Below the pieces are notes generated by a model, which saw only the letters and a list, made by a program, of their open reading frames with translations, was not told where the DNA came from and did no database searches. A DNA stretch of 64,000 nt, taken from contig CAMCCC010000007.1 of NCBI GenBank assembly GCA_945873205.1, positions 1 through 64,000 of the forward strand, read 5' to 3'. Within the stretch, counting starts at the first letter, position 1; the number at the start of each line of letters is the position of its first letter. Shown here piece after piece: positions 1-7,889 of this stretch. The DNA comes from an uncultured bacterium. Lineage in GTDB: Bacteria > Bacillota > Clostridia > Oscillospirales > Oscillospiraceae. Made by a program: the position numbers and the translations under genes.

Positions 1-507
1 GTCCTGCAATCTCTCAATGACCACAGCGTGGGCTTTTTCCGCAGACAGATTATCCTTTCCACCAAAGAAAAAGACCCGAACCGGAAAGATGATCCGTATA
101 TTGCGGAAAAGATGTGCATTGAAGCAGAGGGTATTTTCCTGTGGGCACTCACGGGCCTGCACCGCCTGATCGCCAACGATTACAGGTTTACACTCAGTCA
201 GTCGGCGCTGGACAACATGGATGCTGCGGTATCGGACGGCAACAACATCATCGAATTTTTAGGCTCCGAGGGGTATATCTGCTTCAAGGCAGATTACGAA
301 GTCAGCTCCAAAGACCTGTACGCCGTTTACAAGCTGTGGTGTGACGATAACGCCATGAGCAGCCTTTCACAAAAGCGCTTTTGTTCCTTTCTCAAACAGA
401 ATGAGAGCCGTTATAAGCTTGAATACACCAATAAGGTCAATATCGGCGGCGGAAAGTTCGCCAGAGGTTTTGTCGGCATTGAGCTTTTGCAAAGACCGTT
501 TCTGTAA
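1..507 (+). CDS. C-terminal part of a P4/D5-type phage or plasmid primase-helicase (5' end outside window)
   Basis: The reading frame is open from the first base, so the gene starts upstream of the window. The visible 168 residues resemble the C-terminal end of phage/plasmid primases of the P4 family. The D5-like helicase tail is followed by a small winged-helix-like segment (FADYEVSS-like stretch ending in KFARGFVGIELL). Such proteins unwind and prime DNA for the autonomous or excised form of integrative elements. The catalytic primase and Walker motifs are not in view. It reads toward a palindrome-rich gap and the MobV relaxase, so it probably belongs to the same mobile element. The family call rests on overall resemblance only. 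Confidence 0.6.
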   Translation, partial: VLQSLNDHSVGFFRRQIILSTKEKDPNRKDDPYIAEKMCIEAEGIFLWALTGLHRLIANDYRFTLSQSALDNMDAAVSDGNNIIEFLGSEGYICFKADYEVSSKDLYAVYKLWCDDNAMSSLSQKRFCSFLKQNESRYKLEYTNKVNIGGGKFARGFVGIELLQRPFL

Positions 508-528
508 AAACGAAAGTGACCCCAAAAT

Positions 529-583
529 ACATGTACCACCCGTACCAAACGTACCACGGTACGGAAGTACGCTTGGTACATGT
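529..583. repeat. Nested inverted repeats in a replication/transfer-type intergenic region
   Basis: ACATGTACCA (529-538) pairs perfectly with TGGTACATGT (574-583). Inside it CCGTACC (540-546) pairs with GGTACGG (558-564). The motif GTACC or its complement recurs several times within 55 bases. This iteron-like, strongly palindromic block lies between the primase tail and the relaxase gene. The position fits an origin of replication, an oriT, or the operator of the following operon. Which of these it is cannot be told from sequence alone. Confidence 0.5.
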
Positions 584-696
584 ACTTTCCAGTCCACCCC
601 ACTTCTTTTTGGCAAAAGCATCCGTAATGACCTGTTTTGGGGTATGGATTTTCAAGGGTAGTGAAAACAGGCAAATTTTTGACCGTAGGACGAAAT

Positions 697-788
697 GATT
701 TCATGAAATCGTGCTTCTCTGAACCGTGTACCGTGTTTATGGAATGGTGGGTGTTTTCACTGTTCCAACCCAAATCACACGGAACAGT
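697..788. repeat. Further palindromes upstream of the mobilisation genes
   Basis: GATTTCATGAAATC (697-710) is a perfect 14-base palindrome. ACTGTTCC (759-766) and GGAACAGT (781-788) form an 8-base inverted repeat with a 14-base loop. Together with the nested repeat at 529-583 these fill the 437-base gap between the primase and the next gene (508-944). I see no convincing gene in that gap. Candidate roles are a relaxase nick region or repressor operators. Confidence 0.4.
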
Positions 789-944
789 AAAGTGGGATAT
801 GGTCAGATGGGGACAGGACATCACAGGAGAAATTCTGGACGGATTTCAGAGATTGCATTTTTTCACGATTCGGTATATCTGTTCTACTTTGAAGCGCAGA
901 GTGTTCACCGAACCAACAATGAAATTTTTGGAGGATTTTTTGAT

Positions 945-1160
945 ATGAATGTACGCAACGAAATCAAGGCACAGATTGTGCGTGCCGGAATGACGATGCA
1001 GGAAGTAGTTGACCTGCTGCATGATGAATACGGCTGGTCGGACAGCGTTTCCAACCTGTCTGCCAAGTTGCAGCGGGAGAGCATCCGCTATAAAGAGGTT
1101 TTGGAACTGGCTGATGTGTTGGGCTACGACATCGTGTGGCAGAAAGGTCGGGAAAAATAA
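945..1160 (+). CDS. Small helix-turn-helix-like protein of the mobile element
   Basis: A 71-residue protein starting at the ATG at 945, behind the ribosome site TTGGAGGA. A longer open frame runs upstream but lacks a start with a good ribosome site. The sequence is helical and basic, with an XRE/Cro-like feel (GMTMQEVVDLL, VSNLSAKLQRESIRYKEVLELADVLGYD). Small LLM-type DNA-binding proteins of this size often sit just before relaxase genes and regulate them. Its stop codon overlaps the relaxase start (TAATG), so the two are translationally coupled. The DNA-binding role is inferred from fold impression and context. Confidence 0.6.
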   Translation: MNVRNEIKAQIVRAGMTMQEVVDLLHDEYGWSDSVSNLSAKLQRESIRYKEVLELADVLGYDIVWQKGREK

Positions 1161-2149
1161 TGGAAAAGGGACAGTTTGCTATTTTGAGATTTGCCAAGTA
1201 TAAAGGGCCGGAGATCGGGCGTATTGAAGCCCATAATGAGCGCACCAAAGAAGAATACGCAAGCAATCCGGATATTGACACCAGTCGGAGTCATTTGAAT
1301 TTCCACCTTGTTAAGCCGGAAAGAAAGTACCGGGCAGAGTCCGAACGGCAGATTGCCGCAGCTGGATGCCGCACTCGCTCTGACAGTGTTCGTGTGGTGG
1401 AAGCGCTGATCACCGCAAGCCCAGAGTTTTTCAAGGGCAAGAAGCGGGCTGAGATCAAGGAATTCTTCAATGAAGCGTTGGAGTTTATCCGACAGAACCA
1501 ATCCCCCGAAACCATTATATCCGCCGTGGTGCATATGGACGAGAAAACGCCCCATATGCACCTTTCTTTTGTCCCGTTGACAGAGGACAAGCGGCTCAGC
1601 GCCAAGGAGATCGTGGGCAACAAGAAAAAGCTGACATGGTGGCAAGACAAGTTCTGGGAACACATGGTCAAGAAGTATCCGGTATTGGAGCGTGGTGAGA
1701 GTGCCAGCGAGACGGGCCGTGACCATATCCCGCCGAGAGTGTTCAAACAGATGACCCGTCTGACAAAGCAGATGGAAAAGCTGGATGCAATGCTTTCCGA
1801 TGTGAAGTTTACCAACTACAAGGAGCGGACAGCGCAGATCACAGCGTTTCTGGAGGAATATATCCCGGATGTGGCGGCGATGGAAACACAGATGAAGAAA
1901 TATCAGAGGTGCTTTACCACGGCTGAGTCCGAGAAAAAGGCGCTGAAAAAGAAAAACGATGATCTGACGGTAGCTCTGGAAAAGAGCCAGCAGCAGAGCA
2001 CCGTCAAGAAGTTACAGGAAACAAGGCTGCAAAGCGATTATGAACGGGTAAAAGGGATTCTTGACCGTATCCCGCCGGAGATCATCCGTGCGTACACACA
2101 ACGTGGCAGTAAGAAGCAGGAGGTAAACCATTATAGCGGATTGGAATAA
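1160..2149 (+). CDS. MobV-family (Pre/Mob) relaxase
   Basis: A 329-residue relaxase that would nick the element at oriT and pilot the strand during conjugative mobilisation. The histidine motif HMDEKTPHMHL at residues 125-135 is the HxDExTPHxH signature of MobV/Pre enzymes. The N-terminal AHNERT and later R/K-rich segments also fit. A coiled-coil-rich C-terminal half (about 200-310) is usual for the family. I chose the ATG at 1160, overlapping the previous stop, rather than an upstream in-frame ATG inside the preceding gene. No coupling protein or T4SS is visible, so the element would be mobilised in trans unless those genes lie to the left of the window. Confidence 0.9.
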   Translation: MEKGQFAILRFAKYKGPEIGRIEAHNERTKEEYASNPDIDTSRSHLNFHLVKPERKYRAESERQIAAAGCRTRSDSVRVVEALITASPEFFKGKKRAEIKEFFNEALEFIRQNQSPETIISAVVHMDEKTPHMHLSFVPLTEDKRLSAKEIVGNKKKLTWWQDKFWEHMVKKYPVLERGESASETGRDHIPPRVFKQMTRLTKQMEKLDAMLSDVKFTNYKERTAQITAFLEEYIPDVAAMETQMKKYQRCFTTAESEKKALKKKNDDLTVALEKSQQQSTVKKLQETRLQSDYERVKGILDRIPPEIIRAYTQRGSKKQEVNHYSGLE

Positions 2150-2324
2150 GGATGAGTGGAGCGGCTTTGCTGATTTGCTTGCCAACTTAATAGAAAAATA
2201 TGCGGCGGTTCTGGACATTGACAATCTTCCAGAGCCGCCGCACTATTTTGGGGAAGAAACTGCCGAAGCTGCAAATGTTCCCCAACAGCCAGAGGGCACT
2301 ATTGAAAAAGCTAAAACGGCATGA
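2130..2324 (+). CDS. 64-residue acidic small protein with an apparent ATT start
   Basis: An open frame overlaps the relaxase 3' end by 20 bases and encodes a 64-residue acidic protein (DWNKDEWSGFADLLANLIEK near the start). The frame is closed by a stop just upstream, and no ATG, GTG or TTG precedes the conserved-looking part. A perfect AGGAGG (2118-2123) sits six bases before ATT-ATA, pointing to an ATT (or ATA) start. The spacing, composition and coupling to the relaxase argue that it is real. The function is unknown; it is a typical small passenger of MobV elements. Confidence 0.5.
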   Translation: MIADWNKDEWSGFADLLANLIEKYAAVLDIDNLPEPPHYFGEETAEAANVPQQPEGTIEKAKTA

Positions 2325-2330
2325 TATAAT
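2302..2330 (+). promoter_or_regulatory. Sigma-A promoter for the DUF262 gene
   Basis: TTGAAA (2302-2307), a 17-base spacer and TATAAT (2325-2330). The -35 box lies inside the end of the small upstream gene. It would start transcription near 2337 and give a leader of about 150 bases. Confidence 0.75.
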
Positions 2331-2352
2331 AATCGTGTAATAAGTGTCCAAA

Positions 2353-2389
2353 CTCAATATGGGGAGAGCACAAGCCTACCTGTATTGAG
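2353..2389 (+). other. Inverted repeat in the DUF262 leader
   Basis: CTCAATA (2353-2359) pairs with TATTGAG (2383-2389) in the untranslated leader, between the promoter and the DUF262 start. It could form a 7-bp stem with a 23-base loop in the RNA. It does not match a riboswitch that I recognise. Confidence 0.3.
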
Positions 2390-2489
2390 GTACATAAACT
2401 TGACGGGATGAATGGAACCGGGCTTCAGTTGCTGCCAATTTTGCAACAACCGAAGCAGGTGCAATAAACAGAAAGAGATGGTGTTAAGG

Positions 2490-4133
2490 ATGGACAATCA
2501 AGTATCGCAGTATCAATCGTTACCTGGCAATATGCTTTACAACAACCTGATTGCCAATATCGAACAAGGACAGATTAAGATTCCCCAGTTTCAGCGTAAG
2601 TTTGTCTGGAGTATTGAGGAAACTGCCGGATTGATCGATAGTATCTTGAAGGGCTACCCAATTGGCACCTTCATTATTTGGGAAACAAATGATCGTCTTC
2701 GCTCCATTCGTAATATTGGGAATTTTCAATTCCCGGATACACCTGACGGAAACACCGTTCAATATGTTCTTGATGGGCAGCAGCGTATGACCAGCTTATA
2801 TGTGGCGCTCCGAGGAGCAAAGCTAAAGGATGATAATGGCCAGATTACCGACTACTCTGAAATCTATGTTAATCTTACCGCAAAATCAGGAGATCCTCTT
2901 GTACTTACCGATAAAACAGGGTATGAAGATGCACAGATCATCCGCTTCGTTGATCTTCTCAACGGCTCACTCAGTTTGCTTTTGAGCAAATATAAAGACT
3001 ATATAGATGAGATCGATGCGTATCGTAAAGCCGTGCAGACCTACCAGTTTTCGAAAATTGACGTTAAAAACGCTCCAATTGAAGTCGCAACCGAAATTTT
3101 CACAAGAATTAATATCGGCGGTAAGCCCCTGACGCTATTTGAAATCATGGCAGCAAAAACTTATGACGAAACGAAGAAATTTGACTTGTCGGAGAAATAC
3201 GATACGCTTGTCGAAAATCTTTCAAATGTTGACTACGACACAATTTCCAGCTCCACTGTTTTGCAGGCTGTCTCTGTATGTCTCGTAAAGGAATGCACAC
3301 GTAAAAGCATTTTGAACTTGGAAAAGCAAAAATTTATCGATATATGGCCTCAAGTTGAGAGCGCGTTTGAGTCGGCTGTAGATTATTTACGCAGTTTTTA
3401 TAAAATTCCTGTTTCGCAACTTCTTCCATATGATGCTTTATTGGTTCCGTTTACCTACTATTTCTTCCATCACAAAGATATTCCGGCGGGCTTGCAGCAG
3501 GACCTTCTTCAGGATTACTTCTGGCGTTGCGTGCTGACTTCAAGGTTTTCGAGTGCTGCGGAAACGAAACTGACACAAGATGTCAAGCAGATTGACAAGA
3601 TACTGAACGATGAGCAGCCTGTTTACGACGTTCCGATAGATGTTTCTGCTGAGTTTATCCGGAATCATGGATATTTTTCTGCTGGTTCGGCTTTCATTAA
3701 GGGAATGCTTTGCCTTCTTGCTTATCAGCAACCAGTCTCATTTCAGAATAATGGCATTGTTCACATTGCGAATGATTGGCTGAAACAGGCAAACAGTAAA
3801 AACTATCACCATTTCTTCCCCAAAGCGTATATGCGCAAGGCACATCCGGAGGTTGAAGATTGGCTGGTAAACCATATCGGCAATATTACAATCGTGGACG
3901 ATTTCCTGAATAAACGTTCTATTCGTGACAGAGCGCCGTCCAAGTATATCAGCGAGTACATGGCCAAAAATGCCGATCTTGAAAAAGCGCTCAATTCTCA
4001 CTTGATAAGCACCGTCCCAGGTTGGGGTGTTTTGGAAGATGATTATCAAACATTTTTCCAAAATAGGCTGAACTGGTTCAGCAAGGAACTGAAGGGCCGA
4101 GTGATTGTTACACAGGCGGATAGAACAGCATAA
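2490..4133 (+). CDS. DUF262/GmrSD-like protein with C-terminal HNH-type (DUF1524-like) domain
   Basis: A 547-residue protein. The N-terminal third carries the DUF262 ParB/sulfiredoxin-like nucleotidase signature (QIKIPQFQRKFVW, LDGQQRMTSLY). The C-terminal region has NYHHFFPKAY followed by NHIGNITIVDDFLNKR, as in the DUF1524/HNH nuclease domain. This two-domain layout is that of GmrSD-like type IV restriction enzymes and related anti-phage proteins, which cut modified or invading DNA. It has its own promoter and is the only cargo-like gene between relaxase and recombinase, so I read it as a defence passenger. The start could be the ATG at 2478 (four residues longer) instead of 2490. Confidence 0.8.
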   Translation: MDNQVSQYQSLPGNMLYNNLIANIEQGQIKIPQFQRKFVWSIEETAGLIDSILKGYPIGTFIIWETNDRLRSIRNIGNFQFPDTPDGNTVQYVLDGQQRMTSLYVALRGAKLKDDNGQITDYSEIYVNLTAKSGDPLVLTDKTGYEDAQIIRFVDLLNGSLSLLLSKYKDYIDEIDAYRKAVQTYQFSKIDVKNAPIEVATEIFTRINIGGKPLTLFEIMAAKTYDETKKFDLSEKYDTLVENLSNVDYDTISSSTVLQAVSVCLVKECTRKSILNLEKQKFIDIWPQVESAFESAVDYLRSFYKIPVSQLLPYDALLVPFTYYFFHHKDIPAGLQQDLLQDYFWRCVLTSRFSSAAETKLTQDVKQIDKILNDEQPVYDVPIDVSAEFIRNHGYFSAGSAFIKGMLCLLAYQQPVSFQNNGIVHIANDWLKQANSKNYHHFFPKAYMRKAHPEVEDWLVNHIGNITIVDDFLNKRSIRDRAPSKYISEYMAKNADLEKALNSHLISTVPGWGVLEDDYQTFFQNRLNWFSKELKGRVIVTQADRTA

Positions 4134-4142
4134 GGGAGCTTT

Positions 4143-5828
4143 ATGAAAAAAGAAAAGACAAAAGTATATATCTATACGAGAGTATCCACCGCAATGCAGA
4201 TTGACGGGTACTCTCTGGATGCCCAGAAATCCAGAATGAAAGCCTTTGCCGAGTACAATGATTATGAGATTGTCGGTGAGTATGAGGACGCCGGTAAGTC
4301 TGGTAAATCCATTGAGGGGAGAGCCGAGTTCAACCGCATGATGGAAGATATAAAATCCGGAAAAGATGGTGTCTCCTTCGTGCTGGTATTCAAGCTGTCC
4401 CGCTTCGGCAGAAATGCGGCAGATGTGCTGTCCACCTTGCAGGTCATGCAGGATTTCGGCGTCAATCTGATTTGTGTGGAGGATGGGATTGATTCTTCCA
4501 AGGATGCCGGAAAGCTGATGATCTCTGTTCTGTCAGCCGTTGCGGAGATTGAGCGAGAAAACATCCGTGTCCAGACAATGGAGGGCAGAATCCAGAAAGC
4601 CCGTGAGGGCAAATGGAACGGTGGATTTGCCCCTTATGGTTACAAGCTGGAAAATGGCCAGCTTTTCATCAACGAGGAAGAAGCGGCTGCAATTCGTGTG
4701 ATCTTCGATCAGTATGTGCATACAGACATGGGCGCAAATGGCCTTGCCAAATATCTTGACCAACATGGCATTCACAAAATCCAGCGGCAAAACGGCAAAA
4801 ATCCGCTGTTCGATGCGTCCCTTATCCGGAGAATACTGAAAAACCCTGTGTACTGTGGGAAAATCGCCTATGGCAGACGCAGAACAGAAAAGGTGCATGG
4901 CACCAGAAATGATTACCGGCTTGTGGAGCAGGATGATTATCTGCTGGTGGATGGCCAGCATGAGGGGATCGTGTCGGAAGAACTCTGGCACGAAGCACAG
5001 GTGAAGCTGCTGGCTCAGGCTGAAAAGTATGAACATGTGAACCGTGGCAAGGACACCAAGGTGCATCTTCTGTCCGGTATCGTCAAATGCCCAATCTGCG
5101 GAGCCGGGATGTATGGCAACAAGAGCATCAAGCACAAGCAGGATGGAACAAAGTACAAAGATTTCTTTTATTACGGCTGCAAGCACCGCACTATGACCCG
5201 TGGGCACAAGTGCGATTATCGAAAGCAGATTCACGAGGAACTGTTGGACAGTGCAGTAGCAGAGGTTATCGTAAAGCTGGTCAGCAATCCGAAGTTCGCC
5301 GCCATGATGCAGGAAAAAATCAACATGAAAGTGGACACTGCCGCCATTGAGCAGGAGATCGCCAATTACGAAAAGCAACTCCGACAGTATTATGCTGTGA
5401 AATCAAAGCTGATGGAAGAAATTGATTCCCTTGACCTGGACGATAAACACTATTATAAGCGCAAAGCAGACCTTGATGATCGGCTTTACAAGATGTATGA
5501 TAAAATCGAAGATACGGAAAATCTGCTGATCGCCGCCAGAGCGAAGAAAATGGCAATCGAAGCGGAAAAGCTCACCGGAGATAATATTTACAAGGTGTTG
5601 ATTTACTTCGATAAGTTGTATGCTGTCATGAATGAGCAGGAAAAGCGGCAACTGATGGAGTCGCTGATTTCTGAAATTCAGATTTACGAAGAACGTCAGC
5701 CCAACGGGCAGTGGCTCAAGTCCATCAAGTTCAAACTGCCGATCATTGAAGAAGATATGAATTTGAGTTTGGACAATGATACACAAGTCGAGACGGTAGT
5801 ATTGATGACAAAAGAGGTATCATTATGA
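4143..5828 (+). CDS. Large serine recombinase (TnpX/integrase type)
   Basis: A 561-residue site-specific recombinase. Residues 1-150 form the resolvase catalytic domain with YTRVS (Ser15 nucleophile), the FKLSRFGRN block and the SAVAEIERENI helix. A recombinase domain follows (about 165-270). A zinc ribbon (CPICGAGM ... C) lies near 320, and a long coiled coil covers about 395-490. It would integrate and excise the element at a short core site. GGGAG precedes the ATG. The last four bases overlap the next gene (ATGA), so an HNH nuclease is coupled to it. Its last residues (VETVVLMTKE) are echoed by a decayed copy near 6600. Confidence 0.95.
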   Translation: MKKEKTKVYIYTRVSTAMQIDGYSLDAQKSRMKAFAEYNDYEIVGEYEDAGKSGKSIEGRAEFNRMMEDIKSGKDGVSFVLVFKLSRFGRNAADVLSTLQVMQDFGVNLICVEDGIDSSKDAGKLMISVLSAVAEIERENIRVQTMEGRIQKAREGKWNGGFAPYGYKLENGQLFINEEEAAAIRVIFDQYVHTDMGANGLAKYLDQHGIHKIQRQNGKNPLFDASLIRRILKNPVYCGKIAYGRRRTEKVHGTRNDYRLVEQDDYLLVDGQHEGIVSEELWHEAQVKLLAQAEKYEHVNRGKDTKVHLLSGIVKCPICGAGMYGNKSIKHKQDGTKYKDFFYYGCKHRTMTRGHKCDYRKQIHEELLDSAVAEVIVKLVSNPKFAAMMQEKINMKVDTAAIEQEIANYEKQLRQYYAVKSKLMEEIDSLDLDDKHYYKRKADLDDRLYKMYDKIEDTENLLIAARAKKMAIEAEKLTGDNIYKVLIYFDKLYAVMNEQEKRQLMESLISEIQIYEERQPNGQWLKSIKFKLPIIEEDMNLSLDNDTQVETVVLMTKEVSL

Positions 5829-6490
5829 AATTTGAATACAAACCTTATAACTACCGTCCAAGCAATAGCGAAATAATTGAAGACTTACAAAAAGTTGCAA
5901 ATAAAAACTCTTTTTCAACAATGTCGATGCGACAGTATGCTGAATTTGGTAGATTTGATACGAGTACAATAAGTAGAAGATTCGGCACATGGAACAATGC
6001 ATTACAGGCAGCAAATATTGAAACAGCACAACAGTTTTGGACAGTTGAGCAATTATTCGAGAACATTGAAGTTGTATGGAGAAAAAAAGGTCGGCAACCT
6101 ACCCGGCGGGATATGGATGACAAAGATTTTTCTTCTATTTCAAGTGGCGCATACCTAAGGAAATTCGGGAGATGGTCAGTTGCACTGGAGCAATTTGTTT
6201 CATATGTGAATCAAGACGATACTTTTGACGAATCATCTATCGAGACCTTAGCAGAAGTAACAGGTCATAAAACCAAGCGTGACATAAACTTGCGATTGCG
6301 TTTCAAGGTGCTTATGCGTGATAATTTTCGATGTTCTTCTTGCGGTGCATCCCCTGCAAAAGACCCATCAGTTGAATTGCATGTTGACCATATTGTCCCT
6401 TGGTCAAGGGGCGGAGAAACCACGATTGATAATTTACAGACTTTGTGCTCAAAATGCAATCTTGGAAAAAGTGACTTGACGTTGGACTGA
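5825..6490 (+). CDS. HNH endonuclease with two homing-endonuclease-associated repeats
   Basis: A 221-residue protein. Two helical repeats lie near residues 35-65 and 95-120 (ISRRFGTWNNALQAA and LRKFGRWSVALEQF), each of the type named homing endonuclease associated repeat. A C-terminal HNH nuclease domain (about 160-220) has a CSSCG knuckle, HVDHIVPWSRGG and LCSKCN. Family members cut DNA at long specific sites. Being translationally coupled to the recombinase (4-base overlap) suggests a role in element maintenance or target preference. It is AT-richer than the chromosome to its right. Confidence 0.85.
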   Translation: MKFEYKPYNYRPSNSEIIEDLQKVANKNSFSTMSMRQYAEFGRFDTSTISRRFGTWNNALQAANIETAQQFWTVEQLFENIEVVWRKKGRQPTRRDMDDKDFSSISSGAYLRKFGRWSVALEQFVSYVNQDDTFDESSIETLAEVTGHKTKRDINLRLRFKVLMRDNFRCSSCGASPAKDPSVELHVDHIVPWSRGGETTIDNLQTLCSKCNLGKSDLTLD

Positions 6491-6552
6491 TTTGTTCCCG
6501 AGGACTATTGATATTAGCCCGGACCAGAGCGGTCAGTCGATTTGTTTCCGAG

Positions 6553-6630
6553 AACGAGCAGGGACAATCAGACATCATTTCGGGCCTGTCGACCCATGTG
6601 GAGACTGTAGTTTTGATGTCAAAAGATATA
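6553..6630 (+). pseudogene. Decayed 3' end of a second serine recombinase at the element/chromosome boundary
   Basis: Frame 1 before the TAG at 6628-6630 reads HVETVVLMSKDI, nearly the same as the end of the intact recombinase upstream (QVETVVLMTKEV). The DNA also matches over about 35 bases (most positions identical, around 5787-5820 versus 6596-6630). No start or catalytic domain precedes it. It looks like the surviving tail of an older or displaced recombinase. It lies where base composition shifts from AT-richer element DNA to GC-rich chromosome, so it probably marks the element's right boundary. Confidence 0.6.
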
Positions 6631-6689
6631 TAGAAATCCGTTATGAAGCGTATGCAACTGAATCAATTGTTCGGATTGGCGGTGAACCC

Positions 6690-7184
6690 ATGGCCAACCT
6701 GATCACCTCCTGCCGCATTCTCCTTTCCCTGCTGCTGCTTTTCTTTCTCGCTCTCTCCCCCGGCTTTTATGGTCTGTACCTGGCTGCCGGGCTCAGCGAT
6801 ATGCTGGACGGCTTCGTGGCCCGCAGGACCAACAGCGCAAGCCCCCTGGGGGCAAAGCTGGACAGTATCGCGGATATCATATTTCTGGCGGTCTGCCTTT
6901 TAAAGCTGCTGCCGGTCCTGACGCTGCCGGTCTGGCTGTGGGTCTGGGTGGGTCTGATCGCGCTGCTGCGGCTGGTCAACATCCTCTCTGGCTTTGTCTG
7001 CCGGAAGAAGCTGGTGCTGCTGCACACCAAAGCCAACAAGCTCACCGGGGCGCTGCTTTTCCTCCTGCCCCTGAGCCTGGGCTTTCTTAACCTATTATAT
7101 ACGGCGGTCCCCCTCTGCACCCTGGCCAGCTTCGCCGCCATCCAGGAGGGACATTTTATCCGAACCGGGAGGGACATACCATGA
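6690..7184 (+). CDS. CDP-alcohol phosphatidyltransferase
   Basis: A 164-residue membrane enzyme of phospholipid head-group synthesis. It contains the full family signature: D37-x2-D40-G41-x2-A44-R45-x8-G54-x3-D58-x3-D62, starting in SDMLDGFVAR. Four to five hydrophobic segments fit an integral membrane protein. The start at 6690 (MANLITSCRI) matches the usual beginning of the family; the frame is open further upstream only through mobile-element debris. The ribosome site is weak. The alcohol acceptor (glycerol-phosphate, inositol-phosphate or other) cannot be told. It is the first chromosomal gene after the element and overlaps the next gene by four bases. Confidence 0.85.
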   Translation: MANLITSCRILLSLLLLFFLALSPGFYGLYLAAGLSDMLDGFVARRTNSASPLGAKLDSIADIIFLAVCLLKLLPVLTLPVWLWVWVGLIALLRLVNILSGFVCRKKLVLLHTKANKLTGALLFLLPLSLGFLNLLYTAVPLCTLASFAAIQEGHFIRTGRDIP

Positions 7185-7396
7185 GCAAATACCAGCCCCT
7201 GTGGGAGCACATTCAGGCCATAGACGCCGAAAAGCTCAGCCTCAGCTACGAAGAGCTTCAAAGTATCCTTGGCTTCCCCATCGGCCACAGCTTTCTGACC
7301 TGTAAGAAGGAACTGCTGGCCTATGGCTGGAACGTGAAGAAGATTTCCATGAAAGAAGAAACCGTGCGTTTTGAAAGGAGCCTTGACCATGCTTGA
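7181..7396 (+). CDS. DUF7662-like small protein
   Basis: A 71-residue soluble protein. The pattern YQPLWEHI ... LSYEELQSILGFPI ... LAYGWNVKKISM ... VRFER resembles the small DUF7662 family, whose function is unknown. It overlaps the phosphatidyltransferase (ATGA) and the following DUF1810 gene (7389), so the three form one translationally coupled operon. Confidence 0.65.
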   Translation: MSKYQPLWEHIQAIDAEKLSLSYEELQSILGFPIGHSFLTCKKELLAYGWNVKKISMKEETVRFERSLDHA

Positions 7397-7799
7397 CCGC
7401 TTTTTGGATGCCCAGCGGGGCGATTACGCCGCCGCCCTGGCGGAGGTGCGCCGGGGCCGCAAGAACAGCCACTGGATGTGGTACATTTTCCCCCAGATCG
7501 CCGGCCTGGGACAGAGCTCCACCGCCCGGTATTACAGCATCCGGGACTTGGAGGAGGCCCGGGAATACTACGCCCACCCGGTGCTGGGCCAGCGCCTGCG
7601 GGAGATCAGTGGCGCGCTGCTGGAACTGCGGGGCAGCGACCCGGTGGCGGTGTTCGGCGGCATTGACAGCATGAAGCTGAAATCCTCCATGACCCTGTTC
7701 GCCCTGGCTGCTCCCGATGACCCGCTGTTCCAGCAGGTGCTGGATAAGTATTACGGTGGGGAGCAGGACGCCCTGACCCTGCGCATCCTGGGCTTATAA
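7389..7799 (+). CDS. DUF1810 family protein
   Basis: A 136-residue protein that begins at the ATG at 7389, behind AAAGGAG. The hallmark block NSHWMWYIFPQIAGLG, followed by YYSIRDLEEAREYYAHPVLG and DSMKLKSSMTLF, is diagnostic of DUF1810. Members are small alpha-helical proteins of unknown biochemical role. It is the last gene of a three-gene unit, followed directly by a 14-base tandem array and a terminator. Confidence 0.85.
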   Translation: MLDRFLDAQRGDYAAALAEVRRGRKNSHWMWYIFPQIAGLGQSSTARYYSIRDLEEAREYYAHPVLGQRLREISGALLELRGSDPVAVFGGIDSMKLKSSMTLFALAAPDDPLFQQVLDKYYGGEQDALTLRILGL

Positions 7800-7802
7800 T
7801 CA

Positions 7803-7886
7803 GTTAACTTAATATTGTTAACATAATTCAATATACATAACTTTGTTTTCATAACTTAGGTAACATAATTTTATTTACATAATATC
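7803..7886. repeat. Six-unit 14-bp degenerate tandem repeat, consensus GTTAACATAATTTT
   Basis: The core C(A/T)TAA recurs exactly every 14 bases at 7808, 7822, 7836, 7850, 7864 and 7878. The units start at 7803, 7817, 7831, 7845, 7859 and 7873. The tract is about 85 percent A+T inside GC-rich surroundings. It separates convergent genes just before a terminator hairpin. Single or paired copies of the same GTT(A/G)ACATAA core occur near 18550 and within 51975-52080. Confidence 0.75.
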
Positions 7887-7889
7887 AAT

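Noticed and set aside
726-944. N-terminal extension of the small helix-turn-helix gene
   Set aside because: The frame stays open to 726 but crosses palindromic intergenic DNA; the strong TTGGAGGA site directs the start at 945.
2337-2489. Riboswitch in the DUF262 leader
   Set aside because: Only a simple 7-bp inverted repeat is seen; no conserved riboswitch core that I recognise.
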